From positions 88,189,108-88,253,107 of the forward strand of contig OY757023.1 in the NCBI GenBank assembly GCA_963580285.1: DNA of 64,000 bases, given 5' to 3'. The notes beneath the pieces were generated by a model. That model was not told where the DNA came from. It made no database searches and saw nothing but the letters and a program-made list of their open reading frames with translations. This stretch comes from Lucinisca nassula. Taxonomy: Eukaryota > Mollusca > Bivalvia > Lucinida > Lucinidae. The first letter of the stretch is position 1; every line of letters begins with the position of its first letter. This document shows positions 21,111 through 31,284 of the stretch, piece after piece. Position numbers and translations under genes: made by a program.

Positions 21111-21356
21111 TGTCAAGTGACATTGTTTTAAAGCAATTTTCGGCTTATCATTTTTATAAATGTGGTGAAAATCATATGACTAGCGGGCAGTGTTATTACT
21201 CTACAGACTGGTGATTAAAATAACAGAACGATAATCGTGTTTTGAACAACAGAAATCTTGATGTAAAAGGTTCTGCGTATCACATAAAATCATGTCACGA
21301 CAATAAGTTTATCGTTGTACGAGGCAGAACAGTCACAAAAACAAAGGAATAAGCAT

Positions 21357-21565
21357 TTAACCCTTGTCCTGCTGAATATTCATATATGCCACACCCACTA
21401 CCGATTATCAACCAATCAGAATACTTGATGCAAATTATTACAACAAATTCACAACCTGAAGGACAATGTAGATCCTGATCAGATGGCTTCTTCAGAAGCC
21501 ATCTGATCTGGATCTACATTGTTTCAAAGAAAAGGCATATCCGGGTTCAGCAGGACAAGGGTTAA
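21357..21565 (+). mobile_element. TTAA-target MITE (family T1)
   Basis: Bounded by TTAACCCTTGTCCTGCTGAA and its near reverse complement CAGCAGGACAAGGGTTAA, with TTAA at both edges. The centre is a palindrome containing GATCAGATGGCTTCTTCAGA. TTAA targets with CCC-starting ends are characteristic of piggyBac-type elements. Other T1 copies: 25893-26117 and 58709-58918. Confidence 0.8.
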
Positions 21566-22065
21566 CTTAGATCATAAAAGCTAACGAAGGTAAATCATCA
21601 TAAATGACGCAATATTTGTCAGAAAACAAATTAAATTGTGGCGAATTCTGACTACTGGTCACACACGAGTGTTAGAAATCATTGTTTATACATCAGATAC
21701 ATCCGATGGAGGGTACAGCGAGTCTGATTACTGTGAACATGGCTCAGAAGCTTTGTGGCAAAGCGAAAACACTGATCAGCCTGCGCGGATTGGGCGCACA
21801 GCCTCCATGACCCCATATCGTTGGCTATAACTAACTCAGCAATGCCCAGAAGGAAAATAATTCGCCACCTGCAGTCTTGACGATTTGTGACCAGTTAAGT
21901 GGCCGTCATTGGGCCAGATTTTGTTACAAACATTCCCGATATTGCATTTCAGTATGATGTAATAGGTTGAATCAGCAAAGTCGACTTTAATTTGTAGTGG
22001 GATAAAGAGGGAGTAGACTGTTTGATTTTATTAGGTTTTATGGATAGGCAAAACCATGATATGGA
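21566..22065. other. No gene seen
   Basis: Open frames are short. No splice-bounded exon or repeat family is recognised. Confidence 0.4.
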
Positions 22066-22330
22066 ATACATTTAAGGGGAATGGATACACCTTCAGGGGA
22101 GGCAACCCTACAAAAGTATTTGTGCCTCCCATGTCAATATAGGGATCAACCCTTAAAGGAAAGAATTTGCTCCTGGGGAGCAAATTCTTTCCTTTAAGAG
22201 TAGACCCCTATTTCAGCAGGACTGAGCCTATAGAAAAGCGAAGAGGACGTCTAGAAAGTTGTCTCCCTTTAAAAAATGGCGGAAAAATCTGCCAGGTGTT
22301 CCCATTCCCCTTTAAAAAAGGCAAAAAAAA
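22066..22330 (+). mobile_element. MITE with AAGGGGAATGG ends
   Basis: The left end TTAAGGGGAATGGATACACC and the right end GGTGTTCCCATTCCCCTTTA are inverted repeats. The interior has CTTCAGGGGAGGCAACC, GAGACAACTTTC-type and GGCGGAAAAATCTGCC. A 41-bp palindrome (22155-22196, AGGAAAGAATTTGCTCC and its complement) is inserted within it. The same element, in reverse, is at 45290-45475. Confidence 0.75.
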
Positions 22331-22717
22331 AAAAGTGTTTCCGTTAACATGACAAAATACTGGTCGGTAGGTAGGAGAAACTTTTTGTGTATTTTTTTGC
22401 TGCAAATAAAAATGGTCGAGCCTGTATTTTCTTCATAAGATTGTCACATATGTAGAATATGAAAATTCTTCTTGCATGCTCCATAACAAATATATACAAA
22501 GCTCGAATTTATATGGGAAATTGTTACGGTCGGGCAATAAATATTGACAAGGTAGGTGTTTTACTTTTTATTATGATATAAAATAGCTATTTTAGGCCAT
22601 ATCCTTTTCATACTCCATATCGTATGTTGAAGCTTTACTTTATTTCTTTTTTATAATCTTGCAATAATATGGCTGTAGTTTCCCCTTCAAATGAAAATTT
22701 AAGCCACGGGACAAGTT

Positions 22718-23070
22718 ACAGTAGAACATCGATGGCTCGAACACCGATGGCTCGTTTACCATGGATGAGTCGAACACATTCTTGAGTCCCTAGCAAAATG
22801 CTCTACATAAGAAATAATGGGGGATAATTCAGATGATTTTAGTATTTTATCTTGCAAATGTATGCTGTGTGTACCCATTAGAATCGCCTCGATGAGGCGA
22901 TTCTAATGAGTACACACCGCATACATATTCTTTATACAACACAGAAAAGATGTCAAAAAGTATCTCGTTATGCCTCCTGACAGTAACCTCAGTGGCTCGA
23001 ACTACCCCTGCCTCGAACAGATTTTCGAGGTCCCAAAGGTGTTCGAGCCATTAAAGTTCGACTGTAGATA
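22718..23070 (+). mobile_element. TA-target pogo-like MITE with internal hairpin
   Basis: The ends CAGTAGAACATCGATGGCTC and AAAGTTCGACTGTAG are inverted. CGATGGCTCGAACACC recurs inside the left end. The middle has a perfect hairpin (22870-22917) on CATTAGAATCGCC and GGCGATTCTAATG. The ends resemble Tc1/pogo-type elements. Related copies: 24536-25110 and 59155-59471. Confidence 0.75.
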
Positions 23071-23204
23071 TTGGTACATCAGAGACTGGTCGCAGCTGTG
23101 GCTAATGGGAGAAGAACTACATTAGACCTGTTTGTCGAAAATATAGGGTGGGTAGGTCGATTAAACTTTTTATTTTTTGTCATAGAGGATCTTACATGAG
23201 TGCT

Positions 23205-23320
23205 CATGTATTATTGAATTTATTAAACGAGTTAAGGAAAAGGGATAAAATGCGAGGCTTTGCCGAGCATTTTATCCCTTTTCCTCAACTCGTTTAATAA
23301 ATTCAATAATTCACGAGCAC
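23205..23320. repeat. Long palindrome
   Basis: Arms of ~50 nt (ATTGAATTTATTAAACGAG, then GGAAAAGGGATAAAATGC) around a GAGGCTTTGCC loop are nearly perfect complements. Confidence 0.8.
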
Positions 23321-23657
23321 GAATGCAAAATTCTATTTATCATATGACATTTTTAACTCATTTTATTCACGATTGTTTACAATCCGCCGTGAGTAAACGC
23401 GACGTCGTTAAGGACGTCGTACACGTAACGTTACGGGCCGTATCTAACTAATTTGCACTAGTGGATTATCGAAAATATTATATGTCGTTATTACACTCTC
23501 TTAGACGCGACGTGATATGATAAAACGTTTTATTTGATGGAAAAAGCGCAAAAATCTTTAAAGGGGCTTAATTCCAGCCATATTACTAGAAAACATTTAA
23601 ATAATGAGGTTTAGAGCATCAAGGAAGCAAAAGAACAGGATTTTAAGTATTAATTTT

Positions 23658-23691
<34 letters not shown>
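23658..23691. repeat. (CT)n microsatellite
   Basis: About 17 CT units. Confidence 0.95.
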
Positions 23692-23694
<3 letters not shown>

Positions 23695-24225
23695 CAGTTT
23701 TATGATATTTTATCAAAAGGGCAAAAAAAAATACTAAGGTCAGTAGGTAAGAAAATAATTTTATTTCTTTTCTGGATGGCCATAAAAATTGCAGGGTCGG
23801 CACAAAAAAAAGGATGGTCGGGTTAGCGGAAACACAGCTATTTTTAGGCCTAAAGTACTCGTGCTTTCGTTCTGGTCGAGATTGTATTATCAATTGTCTT
23901 TTTAGATGTGTAGCCTTTTCAGCTCATTTCTGATCTATTTTTTCAATGGAAATCAAGTCTTACCATACCAAAACATGATTTCCTTTAATTGTTAAGATTT
24001 ATTAAAAGGGTGAAAGTAGTGCAATGAAATATGCCTCAAAAAGCATCTAAACATTAAGTTTTGTATAACAATGGAAAGTAACACTGTAGGATATTAAAAT
24101 TGTGACAAAAAAGAGTTTTTAGTTTTGTCCAGATAAACGTAAGTGTTTACATGAACAACTTACCATAGGCAAGAAATGAATCAGACAAAACAGTGTGGAA
24201 TACTACCGATTAGTAACGATTGGCA
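23692..24225. other. No gene seen
   Basis: AT-rich sequence without recognised repeat or exon. Confidence 0.4.
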
Positions 24226-24230
24226 AACCA

Positions 24231-24379
24231 TCAGCAGCCACATGACGTAAATGTGACGTCACATCAACGTCGGTCCACGTCATGGCGTGTATGCAACGTC
24301 ACATCCACGTCGGTGCAACGTCTTGCACCGTGCACCGACGTTGATTTGACGTTGCTCTTTCGACGTTTGCCTGCTGGGA
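24231..24379. mobile_element. ACGTCA-rich fold-back MITE
   Basis: Ends CAGCAGCCACATGACGT and ACGTTTGCCTGCTG are inverted (consensus CCCAGCAGGCAAACGT). The interior is a series of CAACGTC/GACGTTG motifs in both orientations. Copies with the same ends or interior: 50601-50722, 51670-51935 and 53660-53805. Confidence 0.7.
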
Positions 24380-24535
24380 TGATTGTATACTGGGTCCGTG
24401 TCGGTATGTTATTTTCAGTAATGGCACTATGTCCCAGAAATGATGAAGTGGTCTGCAGTGCTTCCCATTTCATGTAACTTGTTAAATCAACAAATTTAAA
24501 TAGATGATCAGTGCAACGCTACACAGTATTGTCTA

Positions 24536-25110
24536 ATTACAGCAGAACTTCGATGGCTCGAACACCGATTGCTCGTATACCATGACTGAATCTTAATTCC
24601 CTTGGGATTTTTTCAACATTCGAAAAGGTTTTGTTTGATTTGATTTGAGTTTTAACGTCCCCGTCAACCAATTTTTATGGGACTTTTACCCGACATTGAG
24701 ATGAAATGACATCTGAAGCCCTGTAGCCCAATGAAACCAATAGGGTTTATAAGCATGGACGGTCTGACTGGGCAAGCTTAGATCATCTAAGCGGTTTACC
24801 AGTACTCGAGTGCGGTCAGTTTCAGCTCTGCGTGGAAGCATCATGCAACCCATGTATTTCGTAAAGCCCCGATGGGCGGGGGGGGGGGGGGGCAAAAGGA
24901 AGGAAAATGTAGCATATTTCGTCTTCTATCTTGCAAATGTATGTTGTGTGTACTTATTTGAATCGCCTCAATTAGGCGATTCTAATGAGTACACACAACA
25001 TACATTTGCATTATAGATCACATACCCGTTATGCCCCCTGGCAGCAGCCTTCGGTGGCTCGAACTTCCCCTGTCCCGAACAGACTTTTGTGGTCACAACG
25101 GTATATAAGC
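24536..25110 (+). mobile_element. Pogo-like hairpin MITE split by a SINE-like insertion
   Basis: The left end (24542-24628) has ACTTCGATGGCTCGAACACC. After a reverse family S copy (24630-24893), the element resumes with CTTGCAAATGTATGTTGTG. Its hairpin (24955-25006) is built on GAATCGCC and GGCGATTC, and CGGTGGCTCGAACTTCCCC follows near 25051. The right end is damaged near 25100, next to a second family S copy. Confidence 0.7.
24630..24893 (-). repeat. SINE-like family S copy
   Basis: Reverse orientation. The left end has GATTTGAGTTTTAACGTCCC and the right end has GCCCCGATGGGCGGGGG. The segment between CGTCAAC and ATTTTTATGGGAC is shortened. Confidence 0.8.
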
Positions 25111-25122
25111 CGCGACGTGGGT

Positions 25123-25432
25123 TTTGTTTGTTTGTTTGTTTTGAAGTTTAACTCCCCGTCAACACTTTAAAGGTCATTTTGGAGACTTTGCTTCCAATTT
25201 TGTGGGTCTTTTACTCGACATTGAGATGACATGACATCTCAAGCCCTGTCGCCCAATGAAACCAATAGGGTTTATAAGCATGGACGGTCCGACTCGCACC
25301 GCTTTGCCTTGGCAGGATTAGGTCCTCTAAGCGGTTTACCAGTACTCGTGTGCAGTCGGTTTAATCTCTGCGTGGAAGTATCACGCAGCCCATCTATTTC
25401 TTCAAGCCCCGATGGGCGGGAGCCGTGATCGG
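25123..25432 (-). repeat. SINE-like family S copy, near full length
   Basis: Reverse orientation, from the TTTGTTTGTTTG tail (25128-25141) to CAAGCCCCGATGGGCGGG. It is one of the best-preserved copies. The 65-residue frame inside recurs in other copies only because the repeat recurs. Confidence 0.85.
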
Positions 25433-25892
25433 ATTCTAATCAGTGCAAACAAAATACAATTTTAAGGCAAGTGCTGTCATCAGACAGCATAGTTCTCTTG
25501 AGTTCATGGGCATATGTCTATCTATCCTCATACGAAATATGAACCGCATTCATCATATGGTTTCGAAAATATGAGTTATAAAAATCTTAAACATAAAATT
25601 TCTTAGTCCCTGATCTTGACTTTGAGGTCATGGGCATGGACGGGGTATATCGGAATAAAACCTTGGACTTATATGTATCATAATTCCAAATATATACCAA
25701 ATCCATCAAACAGTTTGGAAAACATGAGCTCTAAAATACTTAAACATAAAAGTCCGTGACCTTGACCTTGAGGTCATGGGCATTGGTGGGGTATTGCTGA
25801 ATAAAACGTTGGCCCATTAAATCATCATACCATAATATGGACCAAATCCATAATACGGTTTGGAAAATATGAGCTGTTAAAAAACTTTAACA

Positions 25893-26117
25893 TTAACCCT
25901 TATCCAGCTGTTCACGACAACCCCTATCTTTGCAAACAGTGTAGATCCAGATCAGACGGCTTCTTAAAAAGCCATCTGATCAAGCCATCTGATCAGGATC
26001 TACACTGTTTGACATTCAGTTTATGAATTTGTAGGAATAAATAACAACAAATAATCTGATTGGTTCAAAGTCAGAAATGGCTGAAGTAAATTGAATATTC
26101 AGCAGGATAAGGGTTAA
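25893..26117 (+). mobile_element. TTAA-target MITE (family T1)
   Basis: TTAA at both edges; ends TTAACCCTTATCCAGCTG and CAGCAGGATAAGGGTTAA. The central palindrome with GATCAGACGGCTTCTT has a partial duplication (AAGCCATCTGATC twice). Confidence 0.85.
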
Positions 26118-26361
26118 ACATTTCAAAAACAGTTAGTCAACTTGAACTTGAGATCATCGGCATGAGCAGGGGTACTGCTGAATAAAACTTTGGACATGTA
26201 TATGCCATCATACCAAATTTGAACAAAATCCATCACATTGTTTTGACAATACTACCAATTTTGTTTCAGCTGCAACATTATATTCCTGGTACTGCTATCA
26301 AATGTTTCTTTTCTATGTAAAGATCAAAGATACAACAGCAATCAAGTTTCTTCATCTGAAA

Positions 26362-26579
26362 TACAGTAAAATTCCGCTATTAAGGCCACCTAAAATTAAG
26401 ACTATTTCTGCTATAAAAAGCTAACTTAGAAGGTTGCAGTTATTCTTTCTTCGTGTCTTTCTTCTTCGTGTCCTCTGGTCAGAGACCACCTCTGGGCTGT
26501 TCAAAAGTGGTCTTAAAGACCACTTTTGAACAGTCCCAAAGGTGGTCTTAATATAGGAATTTTACTGTATTTTGACAAT
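26362..26579 (+). mobile_element. TA-target MITE (family M1)
   Basis: Begins TACAGTAAAATTCCGCTATT and ends AATATAGGAATTTTACTGTA, inverted and flanked by TA. The interior has a perfect 18-nt-arm hairpin (TTCAAAAGTGGTCTTAAAGA and onward) and CTTTCTTCGTGTC. TA target and CAGT ends point to the Tc1/mariner/pogo group. Other copies: 60497-61000 (split) and 63630-63824 (reverse). Confidence 0.85.
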
Positions 26580-26808
26580 CAAACGGTTCACTATACTAGA
26601 GCTCACCCCCTTGTCAGTGGTGACCATTGATAGGTTTGGTCTATATTTTACCAACAGCACTGAAACATATTGTGTCATGTTGAAATTAACATCCTTTTGA
26701 GGTCACAGCTGGCACACTGACTGTCGAACATGATTGACTTGTCTTCACAGTGCTTTGCGACAAATGAAGTACATTCTTGCCATCAAAGATATAGAGGTAA
26801 ATCAAAAC

Positions 26809-27042
26809 CAGGGGCCAGTTGTTCAAAACTAACGACGTCGTTAGCTAACATATCGTTAAAACTTTGATCATTAAATATGGCATATTATGCTAACATGTTT
26901 GCTGAAAAAAATGTGAGCAGCTTTTCACATTTTTTTTCAGCAAAAATACCAACATTTTCGATATTGTACTTGCTAGAACAGTTGACAATTTGACCATTAA
27001 CGAGCTCGTTAAGCTAACGATGCTTTGAACAACTGGGCCCTG
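26809..27042 (+). mobile_element. Harbinger-like MITE (family P1)
   Basis: Ends CAGGGGCCAGTTGTTCAAAA and TTTGAACAACTGGGCCCTG are inverted repeats. Inside is a second inverted pair, AACGACGTCGTTAGC and TTAACGAGCTCGTTAAG. Terminal GGGCCNGTTGTTCAAA resembles PIF/Harbinger MITEs. A second copy (52645-55957) is split by a 3-kb element, and a right half lies at ~56770-56845. Confidence 0.8.
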
Positions 27043-27659
27043 AATGAAAAGATTGCAGCTGAAGCAAAATGGGAAGTATTTGCTGTTTAAAAAAAATAAA
27101 CATTTCTAGGTCTGTGACCTTGACCTTGAAGTCATGGGCATGAGCAGGGGTATTGCTGAAACTTTGGACATATACCTATCATCATACCGAATATGAATCA
27201 AGTCCATCTTATACGGTTTGGAAAATATATGCTTTTTAAACAAAACTTGAACATTAAAAATTCCAAAGTCTGTGAACTTGACCCTGAGGTCATAGGCATG
27301 AGCAGGGGTATTGCTGAATAAACCTTTTGACCAATATCTATCATCTTACCAAATATGAACCACGTCCATTGCATGAATTGGAAAATATGTGCTTTTTTTA
27401 AATAACACTAAAAATTTATAAGTATATGGCCTTGACCGTGCGGACATAGGCACGAGCAGGGGTATTACTGAATAAAACGTTTGACCGAACCAAACCTTTA
27501 ACATAAATATGGACACCGACGCCAATTTCATCCCAGTTGCCGACGCCGGGGTGATACAATAGTTCTTCCTGGACCTCGTCAAAGCGAGCTAATTATACCA
27601 GAAAACAAAAACAAAAAACTATAACTCATCCCTTAAAATGTGTTCTTTTGAGTTATCAG

Positions 27660-27689
27660 GGAATCAAGACAGAGGTCGATTCAGCCATG
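27660..27689 (+). other. Candidate micro-exon of the STAND gene
   Basis: TTTTGAGTTATCAG precedes and GTAAGT follows a 30-nt segment ending CAGCCATG. Spliced to 28744 it gives an open frame in phase 2 (ESRQRSIQP-W-FCQEN). Short length and chance splice-like sites make this weak. Confidence 0.2.
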
Positions 27690-28429
27690 GTAAGTGACAT
27701 ATCGTCATTCCGGCCGTTGAGGTATCGCTTTACGTGTATATGAATAATTCACTCATTCAGCGAATAAAGAAAACCCCTATAAAGTTTATCTCTCTACGTC
27801 AAATTAATTTGACAAGAAAATGCCATTCATCAAAGAATTCTAAAACTGGAACAAGCAATATACATTGTTTGGTTTCAGTTTCACAAGCACTGCTTTTTCA
27901 TTTTTTAGGTCTGATTGACATTTGAGATGAATTTTGATTGGACAGTGCTCGAGTCTGCAATGAAATTTACACCACTCTGTGCTTTTAATTTATTCCTGGC
28001 TGGCAGTTGATTGACATGATGTTAAGGTTTCGGAAAAATAGTCCTGGTCTCAGACTTAAAAAGTTTCGTTTAACCCTTATATTCCAGTTCTTAAGCAAAA
28101 GTGTAGACGCTGATCAGAACGCGGCGTCTGATCAGGTTCTTTACTGTTTGACAAGCCTATTGCATGATTCCAGTCCAGATTCAACAGATAACCCTCTAAC
28201 GCTTCGATAAGAATAGTGCGTCTATTTTCTATAAATAACCGTTACCTGGATTTCCTACAAATCAGTAACAGACACGCGGACTTTAGTACTGAAGACCTTA
28301 TGCTTTGTAACTTTGGAACGATTGATAAACAATCAACCCAGAAATGAAACTAAACCGGACTGTTTTCTCTTTATATATTTTATTACTAAACGCCTATTGT
28401 TTTTCACACTGGCACTGGCAAACGGCCAC

Positions 28430-28614
28430 TGCCCATCGGGGCTTGAAGAAATAGATGGGCTGCATGATGCATCCGTGCAAAGCTGAAACCGACCGCACAC
28501 GAGTACTGTTAAACCGCTTAGAGGATCTAAGCATGCCCATGCAAAGCGGTGCGAGTCGGACCTCTCATGCTTATACACCCTGTTGGTTTCATTAGGCGAC
28601 AGGGCTTGAGATGT
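28430..28614 (+). repeat. SINE-like family S copy, 3'-truncated
   Basis: Forward copy from GCCCATCGGGGCTTGAAG to GGCGACAGGGCTTGAGATG, lacking the GACGTTAAAC tail. It lies in the intron just upstream of the STAND exon. Confidence 0.8.
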
Positions 28615-28743
28615 CAAACTGGAATTTAAGCAACGAATGTAGACCCTGGTCAGACCCCACGTTCAGCTGTTCTGATCTGATCTACACTGTTTGCCAATTC
28701 CAGTTTTGTTGATTGACTGATATGAATTTTGAAATTTGTTCAG

Positions 28744-29549
28744 GTTCTGTCAAGAAAATCGACAAGATTTTACCTTAGCTGATTGCGCGTTACCAAGTGA
28801 CGAGATGGATTTCGAGCCAGCATTTGTAGGGAGAGACAGTTACTTGAAAAATTTGGACACAGCCTGGAATAATCATGCTATATTTGGTGTTTTCGGAATC
28901 AAATCTGTTGGAAAATCCAGACTGGTAAAAGAGTTTCTGAACAAAAGGAAAGTGGAAATGCTGGAAACTGTCAATGTTTTCAATATTGATATGAAAGACT
29001 TTGAAACGACTGCTGCGTCATTGGTTGAAATGTTCAGTACTGCTGCTGACATTAATATCGAAATCGAAGGAAAATGGAAAGAAGGTATTGTAAAAGAGAT
29101 GGGCAGGAAATTGCAGAAAGGACGATTTATAATTGTTTTTGACAATGCTGAAAAGTTTCTTGAAAATGACACAAAGATTCATGACGAATTTCTTGCATTG
29201 TGCGTGATGTTAGTAAGATACTATCGTGGTTTGAAAATCATCGTTACCTCTACGTCTAAATTCCTACTGTCCCAGATACGAAACGCTTTTTACAAAGTGG
29301 AAGTTTCCATGATGACAACCGCTGAAACCCTACAACTGCTTAGACAAGAATCTGGTGGCATAGAACTGGGCAATTCAGCTGAAGTACTTGCGGAACTGTG
29401 TAACGGAATGCCCATGGCCGCGATGTTCATAATTTCAAAGCTTAAAGAAGATGATGGGCTACTTCGCCCGGAAGAACTGGTTGAACTTCTGCTTAGAGAT
29501 CCGATAAAGTGCTTTGATTGTGAATTTTATCCACTGGAAGACCGCACAG
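28744..29549 (+). CDS. STAND/NB-ARC-like NTPase exon
   Basis: A single 806-nt exon. The acceptor is TTTTGAAATTTGTTCAG/G at 28743 and the donor is GCACAG/GTGAGT at 29549/29550. It is phase 2 at entry and phase 1 at exit. An ORF call starting at the TTG at 28736 would begin in the intron. The translation has FVGRDSYLKNL, the P-loop GIKSVGKSRLVKEF, hydrophobic strand plus Asp FIIVFDNAEKF (Walker B), a sensor-like IIVTSTSKF and GMPMAAMF in place of plant-type GLPL. This order fits the nucleotide-binding core of STAND proteins (NB-ARC/NACHT class), which act as ATP-driven switches in immunity and cell death. Flanking sensor and effector domains are not in this exon, so the specific role is unknown. 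Codons are intact, unlike every other coding relic in the window. Confidence 0.8.
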
Positions 29550-29604
29550 GTGAGTTTGTTTATGAGCCTTGTCCTGCCAATTCGTGCTTTTGTAAATTTG
29601 CGAC

Positions 29605-29668
29605 CAACAAAGGTGCTCATCAGACTGCGCATTGCGCAGTCTGATCAGCACCTTATTGGTCGCTGTTT
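29605..29668. repeat. Near-perfect hairpin in intron
   Basis: CGACCAACAAAGGTGCTCAT, then TCAGACTGCG, with its complement after ATTGCGC, 55 bp past the STAND splice donor. The open frame that continues past 29549 is intron read-through into this palindrome. Confidence 0.8.
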
Positions 29669-29785
29669 GGAAAGTAAAATACTAAGGTCTCTATATATAA
29701 CATTTTAGGCCTCTTGTTAGTCTTTGTGGCTCAGCAGGCGTGTCTGTGTCTTACCTGGTCGCTAACTCCAAAGTTAAGCAATAGT

Positions 29786-30333
29786 AACCTAAGCTGAGGA
29801 CACTATCAAGGTTTATGGACTGCGCGAGGGTCAGTGCCTGGACTGCCGGGTTGGTATGGCCCGAACCGCAGGCGAAGGCCATATCAACCCGGCGGTCCAG
29901 GTCATGGCCCGACCGAGGACAGTCCATAAACCTTGCGGCTCTGGCAATCATACCAACCCGGCGGTCCAGGCCCTGGCCCGAGGGCAGTCCATAAACCTTG
30001 CGGCTCGGGCAATCATACCAACCCGGCGGTCCAGGCCCTGGCCCGAGGGCAGTCCATAAACCTTGCGGCTCGGGCTATCATACCAACCCGGCGGTCCAGG
30101 CCCTAGCCCGAGGGCAGTATATAAACCTTGCGGCTCGGGCAATCATAACAACCCGGCGGTCCAGCCCTGGCCCGAGGGCAGTCCACAAACCTTGCGGCTC
30201 GGGCAATCATACTAACCCGGTGGTCCAGGCCCTGGCCCGCGGGCAGTCCATAAACCTTGCCGCTCGGGCAATCATACCAACCCGGCGGTCCAGGCCCTGA
30301 CCATAAGCCTTAATAGTGCCCGAAGCTTAGGTT
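29786..30333. mobile_element. Fold-back element with 65-bp internal tandem repeats
   Basis: The ends AACCTAAGCTGAGGACACT and AGTGCCCGAAGCTTAGGTT are inverted repeats. The interior has six units of 65 bp (starts of TACCAACCCGGCGGTCC at 29951, 30016, 30081, 30146, 30210 and 30275). The left side has an inverted unit (TTTATGGACTGC to GCCGGGTTGGTATG, 29814-29866). It is markedly GC-rich against its surroundings. Overlapping ORFs on both strands are artefacts of a 65-bp period. Confidence 0.85.
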
Positions 30334-30544
30334 TCTAGTGCTTTTAGTGAATCGAACTTAAAGATTTATGACAACTGACAGTTAAAAAAATAATGTAAGC
30401 TGTGAGCAATCTGAATATTGCTCAGAAATTTCCGTCCCATTATTAGATTTTTTGCAGTAAAATCTGCAGTTTGTCTGTATGTCTCTAAAACTACAGGGCA
30501 TGATGCCAAGGAAAGAACAACAACCGTGATTACCCGTAAAAAAA

Positions 30545-30618
30545 TTTCCGGTTATCTCCCTTACGGGCACTATCACACTGGACTTGGACTTGTCCGATTC
30601 AGATGTGATAGTGCCCGC
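30545..30618. repeat. Hairpin
   Basis: CGGGCACTATCACACTGGAC and its partner GATGTGATAGTGCCCG enclose a ~20-nt loop. Confidence 0.7.
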
Positions 30619-31018
30619 TGTGCCTCTATCGCAGGTGAGCACCTTGCACGCGATGCGTTGCTAGCCAATGAAAAAAAAACGTGTTTCATTTGTGACATGC
30701 ACTAAAGTCGATTGTTTATCTTCTGTGCCGCGTTTTTTTTTCTGCGATAACTTTTTAATTTTGAATTCTAATCAATTCACTCAGCGAGGAAGTTTTCGAG
30801 GAGAAGCTCTGTCAACTTTTCGTTGAGGATTCAGCCTCTTGATTGGTATACCTTTAGCTCTAATTAGATGGCCTTTTCCCAATTTTTGCACTTTTCGATA
30901 AAAACTAAGTCCAATTCTGTCACTCACGCTTTCGAAATGTAAAAACAAATGTCCAGCCTAGTTAATATGATATCTGAGCGATAGTGAGAGTTTGATGTCC
31001 CACCAACAGATAAGGTAA

Positions 31019-31192
31019 TAAGGCAGTGAGTGAGTGAGTTTTAGTTTTACGTCCCACCAACAGCTAAGGTCATACGGAGACGGTACCTCGGTTTAAAGAC
31101 TCATCCGAAAGTCTGGAGAAGCCCGGGATCGATCCTGCGATCCCTGGTTTACAAGACGAGCAGCGTAACCACTACACCACGAAGGCTTCTTA
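31019..31192 (-). repeat. tRNA-derived SINE (family V1)
   Basis: The minus strand starts GAAGCCTTCGTGGTGTAGTG (A-box-like), has GGATCGATCCCGGGCTTC (B-box-like), and then ACCGAGG, CGTATGACCTTAGCTGTTGG and GGGACGTAAAACTAAAAC. No protein. A near-identical copy lies at 33565-33731 and a 3' fragment at 46540-46612 (+). Confidence 0.85.
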
Positions 31193-31284
31193 AATAATAC
31201 GATAACCACCTCGTATATAATGATAGATCCCGTGCAGTCAACGAAGCGTCCAACACAAAGCATTGGAGCGAAGACAGTAAAAAA

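Larger units (their letters stand above)
25470..27500. repeat. Tandem repeat B (GACCTTGAGGTCATGGGC), interrupted by MITEs
   Basis: Units of ~145-160 bp share GTGACCTTGACCTTGAGGTC, GAGCAGGGGTATTGCTGAA and CGGTTTGGAAAATATGAGC. Unit starts are visible at ~25608, 25752, 26133, 27112, 27269 and 27424. Three MITEs (25893, 26362 and 26809) sit between or inside units, so the array is older than they are. Confidence 0.8.

Noticed and set aside
25231..25428. Recurrent ORF (MTSQALSPNETNRVYK type) at several places
   Set aside because: It lies wholly within SINE-like family S. Recurrence reflects the repeat, and the frame is broken differently in each copy.
29856..30300. Overlapping ORFs on both strands at the 65-bp repeats
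   Set aside because: A 65-bp period cycles through all three frames and has few stops because it is GC-rich. There are no splice sites and no domain.
30418..30705. 95-residue ORF
   Set aside because: Half of it is the hairpin at 30545-30618; no splice or domain support.
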